NCBI RefSeq assembly: GCF_002019645.1
Contig: NZ_KV917374.1
Location: 467,148-531,147, forward strand
From: Litchfieldia alkalitelluris
GTDB taxonomy: Bacteria > Bacillota > Bacilli > Bacillales > Bacillaceae_L
Direction of reading: 5' to 3'
DNA: 64,000 nucleotides
Shown: piece after piece, positions 1 through 7,751 of the stretch
How positions within the stretch are numbered: the stretch's first letter is position 1
Layout of the letters: every line of letters begins with the position of its first letter
Position numbers and translations under genes: made by a program
Notes under the pieces: model-generated
What the model was told of the DNA's origin: nothing
Databases searched by the model: none
The model's input: the letters and a program-made list of their open reading frames with translations, nothing else

Positions 1-512
1 AGAAGGAAATCGTACATAAGCAAAGCTTTTTAAATGGGTGGTTCGGGGAGAAAAGGCCATTATTAGGTGTTGAGATTGCTAATTTATTTTATAATATTAT
101 TACAAATACAATTGGTATAAGTTTAACCTCTAGTTTTATTCAAGTAACAAAATCAGATGAAATAAAACAGTATTTCCAACGAGGGAAGGATATTAGTGAA
201 AAGCATGTTAAAGTTTTATCAGATGTTCTGAGGTCGGAAAATTTGCCAGGTCCTTCTTTTTGGAATTTTGGTGTAACTGATTCTAAAGAGGCACCTTTTT
301 CGGAAGAATTCATGCTGAATTTAATCACTCTATTGAATTCTCAGGGAATTAGCAATTATGGTGTGTCATTATCAACGACCATGCGAAAAGATATTGGTGC
401 TCATTTTATAAGATTAACGGATGAGGTTTTATTATATTCGGAGGATGGTGCCAACCTACTGATAGAAAAAGGTTGGATGGAGCAACCTCCTAAAGCCCCA
501 AAAAGGGAATGA
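1..512 (+). CDS. DUF3231 family protein, C-terminal part (5' end outside window)
   Basis: The reading frame is open from the left edge (first whole codon at base 3), so this is the last 169 residues of a longer protein. It matches the DUF3231 family, which in Bacillus is usually about 330 residues made of two similar helical halves; the visible piece corresponds to the second half. Family-like stretches are GWFGEKRPLL near the left edge, LPGPSFWNFGVTDS in the middle, and SEDGANLLIEKGWMEQPP near the end. The family has no established biochemical role, though members are common in spore formers. An internal TTG at 243 could be mistaken for a start, but upstream codons are in frame and family-like, so the gene runs through it. 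A hairpin follows directly. Confidence 0.85.
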   Translation, partial: KEIVHKQSFLNGWFGEKRPLLGVEIANLFYNIITNTIGISLTSSFIQVTKSDEIKQYFQRGKDISEKHVKVLSDVLRSENLPGPSFWNFGVTDSKEAPFSEEFMLNLITLLNSQGISNYGVSLSTTMRKDIGAHFIRLTDEVLLYSEDGANLLIEKGWMEQPPKAPKRE

Positions 513-518
513 GATAAG

Positions 519-560
519 TAAGAAGCCAGGTTACTTTAAAGATAATAATCTGGCTTCTTA
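519..560. terminator. Hairpin between convergent genes
   Basis: An 11-bp perfect stem (TAAGAAGCCAG paired with CTGGCTTCTTA) with a loop of about 20 nt lies between the DUF3231 gene and the convergent DUF1287 gene. The T-tract is weak on both sides, so the call as a bidirectional terminator is tentative. Confidence 0.5.
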
Positions 561-578
561 ATGATTTTAAAATTGAGT

Positions 579-1283
579 TTAATATCTCCACCGGTAATGC
601 CCAGCGATGGGTGTTTGAAATGATGTTAGTTTGACTTCTGCAGCAAATGGAGGATTATTATGAATAAAATAGGGTGTTCCATCTTTCGCACGTTTATCAG
701 ATACAATTCCGACATGATGATATCCGTCTAAGAACACAACAATGTCCCCAGGTTGCCACTTTTGTAAATTTTCTATATCATACGGAATTAGTTCTGTTGT
801 TAGTGACTCCGTAAACCTTTCGAAATAGACATATTGGTTGGGGACCCTCCGAAAATCAATGTTAACATCTGGATTTCCAGCAACTCTTGGATATAGCTCG
901 GTATTAGTTAGAATATCTTCATCCATGAGGTCTTTTAAATAAATTTCAGCACCCATTAGTCCCCTCCAAATCACATCTGTGCAAACACCCTCATCTTTAG
1001 GTGGATACCCCCCAGCATAATAAGCACTTTTATAAGTAGTTCGTTGTTCCACTTCTTTTCTAGCTGCGTGAACAATATCAAGTGGGTCTGGTATGCCATT
1101 ACCATTAGAATCAACCTTAGAATATTGTTCTTCTATTGTAATGCTTTTAACAAATGGGTTACTTAAATGAATGCCAGCTGAATCTAACAGAATCCCATCT
1201 CGAAAGAAGATAATAAAAGAAAGTAGGATAATAGAAAATATTGTAATGAATATTAATATAAATTTTTTAACTTTGGATTTCAT
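579..1283 (-). CDS. DUF1287 family secreted or membrane-anchored protein
   Basis: This 234-residue protein has a positively charged N-terminus and one hydrophobic segment (about residues 7-27), so it is probably anchored outside the membrane or secreted. The rest matches DUF1287 (YijF-like), which has an NlpC/P60-like papain fold. The likely active-site residues are Cys101 (in GVCTDV) and His189/His190 (in YHHVGIV). Residues 58-66 (DSNGNGIPD) look like a calcium-binding loop. The ATG at 1283 is preferred over an upstream GTG at 1292 because GAGGTG lies six bases before it. The substrate is unknown; a peptidase or amidase acting on the cell wall is an inference from the fold. Confidence 0.75.
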   Translation of the reverse strand: MKSKVKKFILIFITIFSIILLSFIIFFRDGILLDSAGIHLSNPFVKSITIEEQYSKVDSNGNGIPDPLDIVHAARKEVEQRTTYKSAYYAGGYPPKDEGVCTDVIWRGLMGAEIYLKDLMDEDILTNTELYPRVAGNPDVNIDFRRVPNQYVYFERFTESLTTELIPYDIENLQKWQPGDIVVFLDGYHHVGIVSDKRAKDGTPYFIHNNPPFAAEVKLTSFQTPIAGHYRWRY

Positions 1284-1465
1284 CAGAAACACCTCGCATT
1301 TCCCATAATTTTCTAATATAAGTTAATGATAAGTGAAATAGACGAATGAAACAATGAAAAAGCTAATTTACTTAGATTTAAGAATTCGACAAATTAAAGA
1401 AATAAAAAGGATTCAATTCAATTTAGTAAAAACTATGATACAATGGTAGGAAACTACATAACCTG

Positions 1466-1560
1466 CAAAACACTAGGGGTGCTTTTATAGCTGAGAGAGA
1501 CAATTTTGTCTTAACCCTTCGAACCTGTTCTAGTTAGTACTAGCGAAGGGAAGTGATTTG
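1466..1560 (+). promoter_or_regulatory. TPP riboswitch (THI element)
   Basis: The conserved blocks are all present and in order: CTAGGGGTGC, GCTGAGAGAG, then ACCCTTCGAACCTG, TAGTTAGTACTAGCG and AGGGAAGTG. This element binds thiamine pyrophosphate. It is followed by a rho-independent terminator, so excess TPP would stop transcription before thiW, the next gene on this strand. The terminator to thiW distance (about 310 bp) is unusually long. Confidence 0.93.
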
Positions 1561-1579
1561 GTGCGAAATAACTGCAACC

Positions 1580-1617
1580 AAACACTTTCGTTTTAGGAAG
1601 TGTTTTTATTTTTTTCC
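1580..1617 (+). terminator. Terminator of the TPP riboswitch expression platform
   Basis: AAACACTT pairs with AAGTGTTT around a ten-base loop and is followed by a long T-rich tract. It sits directly after the TPP aptamer and is the expected regulated terminator. Confidence 0.85.
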
Positions 1618-1748
1618 TACTTAATAGATAGTTTTAATTCGGCTTTAGCTTTCACTTATGGTCATGAAGCTCCCAACGAGATCGTGGATTAGTGAGCTTT
1701 CTAAGGCAGGGGTATTAAGAAGTCTAAATAAAGAGACCCGGTTTCAGG

Positions 1749-1862
1749 TTCAGATAGGTTGAGAAGTCAACCGGAAAAAATTGTCCGAATGTAGTCCGAA
1801 TTCAGACAGGCTGTGGAGCCAAGTGGCAAAAGCTGTCTGAACCCAAGCGAAGTTCAGAAGCG
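1749..1862. repeat. Weak 52-bp direct repeat between TPP riboswitch and thiW
   Basis: TTCAGA recurs at 1749, 1801 and 1853, exactly 52 bp apart. The first two copies also share a diverged follow-up (AGGTTGAGAAGTCAACCGG against AGGCTGTGGAGCCAAGTGG). The middle copy contains a 9-bp perfect stem, TTCAGACAG with CTGTCTGAA (1801-1840). The copies are diverged, so the array is only suggestive on its own, but the spacing matches other arrays in the window. The rest of the 1293-1930 gap shows only the riboswitch and its terminator. Confidence 0.5.
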
Positions 1863-1930
1863 AAATGAATGATGACTACAATCAACTCTTTATTTACTAA
1901 ACTATATAACTAAGAGAAAGAGGTACTTCA

Positions 1931-2416
1931 ATGTCAAAAACATATCGACTTATTTTAATGGCATTATTTGCAGCCATTGGTACATTTGGCTCATCATTAT
2001 TATGGTTTCCAGCAGGAATTGCAAAGGCATATCCCGTACAGCATGCTGTAAATGTAATGGCCGGAGTGTTACTTGGACCCATACCTGCAGTGATTATTGC
2101 ATTTGTAACAGGTGTGTTAAGAAACTTATTAGGAACAGGCTCACTTTTAGCCTTCCCGGGTGGAATGATCGGAGCTCTCCTTGCGGGCTTACTATATCAA
2201 AAAATGAAGAAAAATTGGACCGCAGCTGCAGGAGAAATGGTGGGGTCAGGCCTTATAGCTCCACTAATTGCTGTCCCTTATGCAAAAATACTAATGGGAA
2301 CAAGCGTCGCAAGCTTTTTCTTCATCCCTCCATTCATTGTAAGTAGCGTAACCGGTGCGTTAATAGGACTATTTCTTGTGATTCGGATTAAGAAAGCAAA
2401 TGTGCTGAAGTTATAA
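1931..2416 (+). CDS. thiW: ThiW family energy-coupling-factor S component
   Basis: This 161-residue hydrophobic protein matches ThiW, the substrate-binding membrane subunit of an ECF-type importer believed to take up the thiazole precursor of thiamine. It has about five membrane segments. Family-typical stretches are GIAKAYPVQHAVNVMAG (about residues 29-45) and LLGTGSLLAFPGGMIGALL in the middle. The upstream TPP riboswitch supports the thiamine role. The shared ECF energising module is not encoded nearby, as is usual for such S components. Start ATG 1931 has GAAAGAGG upstream. The assignment is firm at family level; the exact substrate is taken from the family. Confidence 0.9.
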   Translation: MSKTYRLILMALFAAIGTFGSSLLWFPAGIAKAYPVQHAVNVMAGVLLGPIPAVIIAFVTGVLRNLLGTGSLLAFPGGMIGALLAGLLYQKMKKNWTAAAGEMVGSGLIAPLIAVPYAKILMGTSVASFFFIPPFIVSSVTGALIGLFLVIRIKKANVLKL

Positions 2417-2431
2417 ACGTTTACATCCTAG

Positions 2432-2468
2432 AAAGTGTTGGACATAAAGGTTCAACACTTTTTATTTA
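2432..2468 (+). terminator. Terminator after thiW
   Basis: AAAGTGTTG pairs with CAACACTTT, followed by a T-rich tract, 15 bases after the thiW stop codon. Confidence 0.8.
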
Positions 2469-2550
2469 TAGTGGGTAATGTTCAATCATATTTACATTGA
2501 CTTATACGAAAGACCTTAGAGGTCGGTACCATAGGTTGGAAACAGGAACT

Positions 2551-2966
2551 GGCCTGATTTTTTTCAAAACCCGCCGTATTCGGTCTCCAACTCGCCGTAA
2601 TTCCGACTATTCTCGCCGGATTATGGGTCCTGATCTCCCTGGATTCAGGCACCTGGCCTGATTTTCTTCAAACCCCGCCGTATTCGGTCTCCAACCCGCC
2701 GTAATTCCGACTTTTCTCGCCGGATTATTGATCCTGATCTCTCTGGATTCAGGCACCTCGCCTGATTTTCTTCAAACCCCGCCGTATTCAATCTCCAACC
2801 CGCCGTAATTCCGACTTTTCTCGCCGGATTATGGGTCCTGATCTCCCTGGATTCAGGCACCTGGCCTGATTTTCTTCAAACCCCGCCGTATTCAATCTCC
2901 AACCCGCCGTAATTCCGACTTTTCTCGCCGGATTATTGATCCTGATCTCCCTGGATTCAGGCACTG
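2551..2966. repeat. Tandem array, four units of 104 bp, with CGCCG motifs every 21 bp
   Basis: Units start with GGCCTGATTTT (or a variant) at 2551, 2655, 2759 and 2863, an exact 104-bp period. Each unit holds three CGCCG motifs (CGCCGTATT, CGCCGTAAT, CGCCGGATT). In unit one these start at 2572, 2593 and 2614, 21 bp apart, and the next unit begins its set 62 bp later at 2676. The units are GC-richer than the surroundings. Because 104 is not a multiple of three, open frames across the array are accidental. It lies after the thiW terminator and before purU. Confidence 0.95.
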
Positions 2967-3033
2967 GCTAGTTTTGAAACCCTAGGATAGCGAGCCAATT
3001 ATACCGTATAGGATTGTGAGATTAAGTATTTCA

Positions 3034-3150
3034 AAGTAGACATCCGCGCTAATATAAAATTCGCACCATGTAGAATGAAAATGTTCTCACTTAGTGTGGA
3101 TCGTAGCGAATGCCGCTCACTATTGCTAGTATTTTTCAGAGTAGAAGCAA
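3034..3150 (+). repeat. Internally deleted copy of the GC-rich interspersed element
   Basis: The outer parts match the full copies elsewhere in the window: ATTCGCACCATG, GAATGAAAATG, then TCACTTAGTGTGGA. It then jumps straight to TCGTAGCGAATG and the right end. The central double hairpin of about 110 bp is absent. In full copies, GTGGA occurs at both edges of the missing segment, which suggests deletion between short direct repeats. Confidence 0.7.
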
Positions 3151-3166
3151 TAATCAAAAAATAACC

Positions 3167-3195
3167 TTGGAACCAAATGCAAACTAGAGTATAAT
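3167..3195 (+). promoter_or_regulatory. Probable sigma-A promoter of purU
   Basis: TTGGAA (3167-3172) and TATAAT (3190-3195) are separated by 17 bp and lie about 35 bases before the purU start codon. Confidence 0.65.
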
Positions 3196-3230
3196 GAAAC
3201 AATTATAAAAAAATAGAAGAGGTTAAAAAA

Positions 3231-4127
3231 ATGAATACCTTCAAAAAACAATTACAAGCATTTCAAGAAAAACAAAAAGATAGAGGTCGCTTGCTTATTA
3301 GTTGTCCTGATAAACCTGGGATAGTAGCAGCAGTTTCAGAATTTTTATATAAGCAAGGTGCCAACATCAATGAGTCAAATCAGTATACTACTGATCCAAA
3401 GGAAGGCACGTTCTTCATGAGGGTTGAATTTGAATGTGAAAGCCTAACTCAAAGAAAACAAGAAATTGAAAAAAAGTTTGAGGAAATCTCAACGAAATTC
3501 GAAATGGAATGGACTCTTACGATATTATCAGATTTAAAGAAAACAGCCATCTTTGTATCAAAGGAGCTTCATTGTTTACGTGAGCTTTTGTGGGAATGGC
3601 AAAGTGGGGACTTAACAACCGACATTTCATTAGTCATAAGTAACCATGAAGATTCACGTGAGGTTGTAGAATCTCTAGGAATTCCTTTTTATTTTATTCC
3701 TGCGAGTAAGGAAACAAGAGAAGCGGTTGAGAAACAACAACTGGAGCTTTTAAAGAAGTATAACGTCGATCTGATTATTTTAGCACGTTATATGCAAATA
3801 TTAACTCCAACCTTTGTTGCTGCACATCCAAATCAGATAATCAATATACACCACTCTTTCTTGCCTGCATTTATAGGTGCAAGACCTTATGAAAGAGCAT
3901 ATCAGCGCGGTGTAAAACTAATTGGCGCTACCTCTCATTATGTCACGAACGACCTAGATGAAGGTCCAATCATAGAACAAGATATAATGCGTGTTGATCA
4001 CCGTTCTAATGTTGAAAATTTAAAAAAAATAGGACAGTCAATTGAGAGAAGTGTTCTAGCTCGCGCAGTAAAATGGCATATTGAAGACCGCGTCATTGTT
4101 CACCAAAACAAAACAATTGTATTTTAA
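3231..4127 (+). CDS. purU: Formyltetrahydrofolate deformylase
   Basis: PurU hydrolyses 10-formyltetrahydrofolate to formate and tetrahydrofolate, balancing the one-carbon pool in the cytoplasm. The 298-residue protein has the expected two parts: an N-terminal ACT domain (about 19-95, starting LLISCPDKPGIVAAVS) and a formyltransferase-type catalytic domain (about 105-298). Catalytic residues typical of the family are visible: Asn205 and His207 in INIHHSFLP and Asp243 in DLDEGPI. Length is normal for the family. The gene stands alone with its own promoter and terminator. Start ATG 3231 has AGAGG upstream. Confidence 0.95.
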   Translation: MNTFKKQLQAFQEKQKDRGRLLISCPDKPGIVAAVSEFLYKQGANINESNQYTTDPKEGTFFMRVEFECESLTQRKQEIEKKFEEISTKFEMEWTLTILSDLKKTAIFVSKELHCLRELLWEWQSGDLTTDISLVISNHEDSREVVESLGIPFYFIPASKETREAVEKQQLELLKKYNVDLIILARYMQILTPTFVAAHPNQIINIHHSFLPAFIGARPYERAYQRGVKLIGATSHYVTNDLDEGPIIEQDIMRVDHRSNVENLKKIGQSIERSVLARAVKWHIEDRVIVHQNKTIVF

Positions 4128-4139
4128 TGCTATCTTAGA

Positions 4140-4173
4140 AGTTACCCTGACTAAAGTTTGGGTAACTTTTTTC
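4140..4173 (+). terminator. Terminator after purU
   Basis: AGTTACCC pairs with GGGTAACT around a 12-base loop and is followed by six Ts. Confidence 0.85.
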
Positions 4174-4319
4174 TATGAATAAAAACAATACTATCGATGC
4201 ATAAAAATAAATCTACAGTTGCCGTGGAGTATAAAGGAATATCAAATTTTGATAAAGTACTACAGTTTCTAAAAACCTTCTGATTAAAGGGCTTTCATAA
4301 AAATATTTTAATAAATATA

Positions 4320-4348
4320 TTGACAATAGTAGTGACGGATAATAAAAT
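4320..4348 (+). promoter_or_regulatory. Strong sigma-A-type promoter of the dehydrogenase/aminotransferase/ABC operon
   Basis: A consensus TTGACA (4320-4325) is spaced 17 bp from TAAAAT (4343-4348). It lies about 52 bases before the start codon of the first gene of the five-gene unit, so it is likely to drive that unit. Confidence 0.7.
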
Positions 4349-4400
4349 AACACCTATGAATATTAATGCATATAAATGAATTAATTTGCAGATAGGGTGA

Positions 4401-5501
4401 ATGACTTTGCATGTGAGTGTCGGTCCTGGTCAATATATCAGAAAACCTTTCTTATTAGAAGAAATAGGTTCATATATAAAGAGTTTTGGTGAAAAAGTAT
4501 TAGCGATTGGTGGAGAAACCGCGTTATCAGTTTCGATTGAACAAATGATTACGGGGCTAACGATTGAGAATCTTGAGCTACTTGATTCAGTTGCATATGG
4601 AGGCAATTGCTCTTGGTCCAATATTCAAAAATTAATTGAAAAAATTGAAGAGTTAAAACCGGACGTATTACTTGCAGTTGGTGGTGGTACGGCGATAGAT
4701 ACAGTCAAGGCTGTAGGGTATGCAACTAATCTTCCGATTATCGCGATTCCGACCATTGCGGCAACATGTGCTGCAACTACTTCTATTTCAATTTTATATG
4801 ATGATGAAGGAACATTTATTGAGATTAGTAGAAAATCAAAGGCTCCCAATTTGGTGTTGGTTGACACAGCCATTATTAAAAATGCACCATACCGTTTTTT
4901 AGCCGCAGGGATTGGCGATACGTTGGCAAAATGGTTTGAATCAAAAGCTTCCATTCAAAAAGCAGTGCCAAACGCGCTGAATCGTACGGCTGTAAAAATT
5001 GCTGAAGAGCTCTATCAGATGTTGCTAGAACAAGGTCCATCAGCATTGGAGGCTCTTAAAAAGGGTAAAGATGACCCGGCGATTGATGATGTGATTGATA
5101 GCATTATTTTAGTGAGTGGCAGTGTAAGTGGATATGGAGGAGATGATTGCCGTACAGCAGCAGCTCATGCCATATACTCAGGATTAACAATCTTCCCGGA
5201 AATACATGAAACCTATCATGGAGAAATTGTTGCCTTCGGAATACTAGCTCAGCTTGTTCTTGAAGGGAAGACAGAGGAAGAAATTCTTAATCTGGTTTCC
5301 TTTTATGAAAAAGTCGATCTTCCTAGCTCTTTAGCAGCAATGAACTTACATGAGCTTTCAGATCAACAGTGGAAAGAGTTGGGGGAAGTAACTGTAACCA
5401 TTGAAGATATGGACAATATGCCTTTTGAAGTTACACCTAAGATGGTTATTGAAGCAGTAAAAACTGCAGATATGATTGGTAGGAAGGCGGTTAAACAATG
5501 A
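4401..5501 (+). CDS. Iron-containing alcohol dehydrogenase family protein (GldA/HcxA-like)
   Basis: This 366-residue protein belongs to the group III metal-dependent dehydrogenases related to glycerol dehydrogenase and to E. coli hydroxycarboxylate dehydrogenase HcxA (YbdH). The NAD-binding stretch AVGGGTAIDTVKAV is at about 92-105. The three metal ligands expected for the family are present: Asp173 (IGDTLAKW), His256 (AAAHAIYSG) and His273 (YHGEIVAFG). It is the first gene of a unit in which the next gene overlaps it by four bases (5498-5501). Being next to an aminotransferase suggests reduction of a 2-oxo acid or aldehyde made by transamination, or the reverse. The substrate is unknown. Confidence 0.85.
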   Translation: MTLHVSVGPGQYIRKPFLLEEIGSYIKSFGEKVLAIGGETALSVSIEQMITGLTIENLELLDSVAYGGNCSWSNIQKLIEKIEELKPDVLLAVGGGTAIDTVKAVGYATNLPIIAIPTIAATCAATTSISILYDDEGTFIEISRKSKAPNLVLVDTAIIKNAPYRFLAAGIGDTLAKWFESKASIQKAVPNALNRTAVKIAEELYQMLLEQGPSALEALKKGKDDPAIDDVIDSIILVSGSVSGYGGDDCRTAAAHAIYSGLTIFPEIHETYHGEIVAFGILAQLVLEGKTEEEILNLVSFYEKVDLPSSLAAMNLHELSDQQWKELGEVTVTIEDMDNMPFEVTPKMVIEAVKTADMIGRKAVKQ

Positions 5502-6628
5502 AACTAAATCAAATGGTTCGGAATGTATATCCGAAACTTATGCCATATAAATGTCAACTAGCGGATTTACCTGTTGCTGAAATAGAAAGGCAGTTAGGTA
5601 TTTCACCTATTTATAAACTATCTTTTAACGAAAATCCAGTAGGTCCATCGCTAAAGGCGAAAGAGGCAATGATGAAAGAGCTTGAAGTTCTTAATTTGTA
5701 TCCAAGCTCAACTGGAGATGAATTGCAGGAGAAGTTAGCAGAACGAGAAGCTGTGGAAAAAGAGAATATTATTCTATCAAATGGTGCAGATGAAATGATT
5801 ATCTTGATCGCACAAACATTTTTGAATCCTGGTGATGAAGTTGTTTTACCAGAAGTCACATTTGTTCAATATCTGGCATCAACTCATCAAATGGATGCTG
5901 TCCCAGTATTTGCTCCAATGAGAGAGGATTTAGGAATTGACTTAGATGCAATTTTACAGAAAATCACAGAGAAAACCAAATTGGTTTTCCTATGCAATCC
6001 TAATAATCCAACTGGAAAGGCCATTCCATTAGGTGAAATCTCTGCCTTCTTAGATCAAGTACCAGAGCATGTCCTTGTGGTCATTGATGAAGCTTATCAT
6101 GAATATGGAGTGCCAGGAGAATATGATAGTTCGGTTAGTTTAGTGAAGGAAAATAAACCGGTCTTTGTTGTTCGTACTTTTTCCAAGGTTTATTCATTAG
6201 CTGCGGCAAGAGTAGGATATGGTATTGGGAGTGTGGAAGTGGTTGATGCAATCCATCATGTTCGTCCACCTTTTAATGTGAATAGTATTGCACAAGCAGG
6301 AGCACTTGCTAGCTTAGAAGATGAAGAGTACTTAATCCAAACTTTATCTCTCAATCAAAAAGGGAAAGAACAGTTGTATACAGCTTTTGCTGAATTAGGA
6401 TTATCTTTTATAAAAAGTAATGGGAACTTTGTTTATGTTGATACAGGCAAGAGCAGTAAGGAAGTGTTTGACTCTCTTGCAAAAAAAGGGATAATTGTCC
6501 GCGACCTGTCTGGTTATGGGTTAACCACTTCCCTTCGAATATCAGTAGGGAATGAAAAAGCCAATGAAGCCTTAATTGAGGCACTTAAAAGTATGATAAA
6601 ACGTGTACAAATAACAGGAGGAATATAA
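5498..6628 (+). CDS. HisC-like PLP-dependent aminotransferase
   Basis: A 376-residue fold-type I aminotransferase of the histidinol-phosphate/aromatic group. Visible features are the NPNNPTG stretch (167-173), the cofactor aspartate Asp197 in VVIDEAYHEYG, and the PLP-binding Lys230 in RTFSKVYSLAAARVGYG. Its start overlaps the dehydrogenase stop by four bases, so the two are translationally coupled. There are no histidine-biosynthesis genes around it, so it is probably not the histidine enzyme. Pairing with a dehydrogenase and an importer points to processing of an imported amino compound. The true amino donor and acceptor cannot be read from the sequence. Confidence 0.85.
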   Translation: MKLNQMVRNVYPKLMPYKCQLADLPVAEIERQLGISPIYKLSFNENPVGPSLKAKEAMMKELEVLNLYPSSTGDELQEKLAEREAVEKENIILSNGADEMIILIAQTFLNPGDEVVLPEVTFVQYLASTHQMDAVPVFAPMREDLGIDLDAILQKITEKTKLVFLCNPNNPTGKAIPLGEISAFLDQVPEHVLVVIDEAYHEYGVPGEYDSSVSLVKENKPVFVVRTFSKVYSLAAARVGYGIGSVEVVDAIHHVRPPFNVNSIAQAGALASLEDEEYLIQTLSLNQKGKEQLYTAFAELGLSFIKSNGNFVYVDTGKSSKEVFDSLAKKGIIVRDLSGYGLTTSLRISVGNEKANEALIEALKSMIKRVQITGGI

Positions 6629-6629
6629 T

Positions 6630-7619
6630 ATGAAAAAACTACTTACGATTTTATTAGCAGCCATCTTTTTAATTAGTGCTGTTGGATGTTCTGAAAAGGA
6701 AAGTGCAGCAGGAACTGAAAAAAGCAGTGAACCATTAAAAGTAACACTTCCAACTTGGACTGGTTATGGGCCATTATTTTTGGCAAAAGAAAAAGGATTA
6801 TTTGAAAAGCATGGAGTAGATGTTGAACTTTCAATCGTTGAAGGTTTAGCTGAACGTAAATCAGCATTAGCTGGTGAAAAGGTTGACGGTATGGCAACAG
6901 CATTAGATGTTCAAGTATCATTAGCTGCAGCTGGAATTCCAATGGAAATCGTTTGGTTACTAGATGATTCTTATGGTGGAGACGGAATTATTGCAAAAAA
7001 TGAGATTGAAACTGTAGCAGATTTAAAAGGTAAGAAAGTAGCATTTGAACAAGGTTCAACAAGTCATATGTTAATTTTAACAGCATTAAAGCAAGCTGGG
7101 TTAACTGATAAGGATGTTGAAATGGTTCAAATGTCTGCTGGAGATGCAGGTGCAGCATTCGTAGCAGGTCAAGTTGATGCTGCCGTAACATGGGAGCCTT
7201 GGTTATCAAAGGCAAGTGAAGCCGATGGGAAGATTCTTCTATCAACGAAGGAATTATCGGGTGTAATTGTTGATACGATTGGATTCAGACAAGCTGTAAT
7301 AGAAGAGCGTCCAGAAGATATTAAAGCATTTGTAGCAGCGATGGCTGAAGCAATGGAGTATTGGGAACAAAACGAAGCAGAAGCAAGTGAAATTATGGCA
7401 GCAGGCTTGAAAATTGATGTAGCAGAGTTTACGGGAACCGTTCCAGGATTAAAGTTCTTTAATGCAACTGGAAATAAAGAGCAATACGGTTCTGATGGTA
7501 ATGGTGCAATCTATGAAGCTACTCAAAGCGCAATCGATTTTTACTTAGAACAAGGAATTATCGAGAACAGCATCAAACCAGAAGAAGTGTTAAACCCAAC
7601 TTTTGTTAATGGCCTATAA
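6630..7619 (+). CDS. NitT/TauT-type ABC transporter substrate-binding lipoprotein
   Basis: The 329-residue protein begins with a lipoprotein signal peptide, with the lipidated Cys20 in AVGC. The mature part is an NMT1/SsuA/ThiY-type binding protein (TWTGYGPLFLAKEKGLFEKHG near residues 42-62, typical of the family). It would sit outside the membrane and deliver a small molecule to the permease encoded next. Families of this type bind sulfonates, nitrate-like ions, thiamine pyrimidine precursors or aromatic acids. It starts one base after the aminotransferase stop codon. A hairpin follows it, a common arrangement that gives more binding protein than permease. Confidence 0.88.
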   Translation: MKKLLTILLAAIFLISAVGCSEKESAAGTEKSSEPLKVTLPTWTGYGPLFLAKEKGLFEKHGVDVELSIVEGLAERKSALAGEKVDGMATALDVQVSLAAAGIPMEIVWLLDDSYGGDGIIAKNEIETVADLKGKKVAFEQGSTSHMLILTALKQAGLTDKDVEMVQMSAGDAGAAFVAGQVDAAVTWEPWLSKASEADGKILLSTKELSGVIVDTIGFRQAVIEERPEDIKAFVAAMAEAMEYWEQNEAEASEIMAAGLKIDVAEFTGTVPGLKFFNATGNKEQYGSDGNGAIYEATQSAIDFYLEQGIIENSIKPEEVLNPTFVNGL

Positions 7620-7632
7620 GAAAGGTTCAAAC

Positions 7633-7666
7633 GGAGTGTCCATATTAGGACCTCCTTTTCTTTCTT
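7633..7666 (+). terminator. Intra-operon hairpin after the binding-protein gene
   Basis: GGAGTGTCC pairs with GGACCTCC (one bulged base) around a six-base loop, followed by TTTTCTTTCTT. It probably acts as a leaky terminator between the binding-protein and permease genes. Confidence 0.65.
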
Positions 7667-7676
7667 AAAAGGGATT

Positions 7677-7740
7677 TCGACATAAATCTAGGGATTTCGG
7701 GTGCTGACAGGCACCCAAAAAAACGGTGACAGCACCAGAA
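7677..7740. repeat. Short interspersed element with GGTGACAGGCACC-type hairpin, copy 1
   Basis: This stretch contains GGGTGC-tgacag-GCACCC (7699-7716), a perfect six-bp stem, then CGGTGACAGCACCAG. A related sequence is at 9403-9475. It falls between two genes of one operon. A GTG inside it (7701) is in frame with the permease but is not the likely start. Confidence 0.6.
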
Positions 7741-7751
7741 AGGGAAGTAAG

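Noticed and set aside
2414-2428. cre-like site for CcpA (TGTAAACGTTTAT on the minus strand)
   Set aside because: It has a mismatch in a key position and lies after the thiW stop codon, not at a promoter.
2645-2860. 71-residue open frame on the minus strand in the first array
   Set aside because: It runs across 104-bp repeat units; 104 is not a multiple of three, so the frame rotates, and it has no ribosome binding site.
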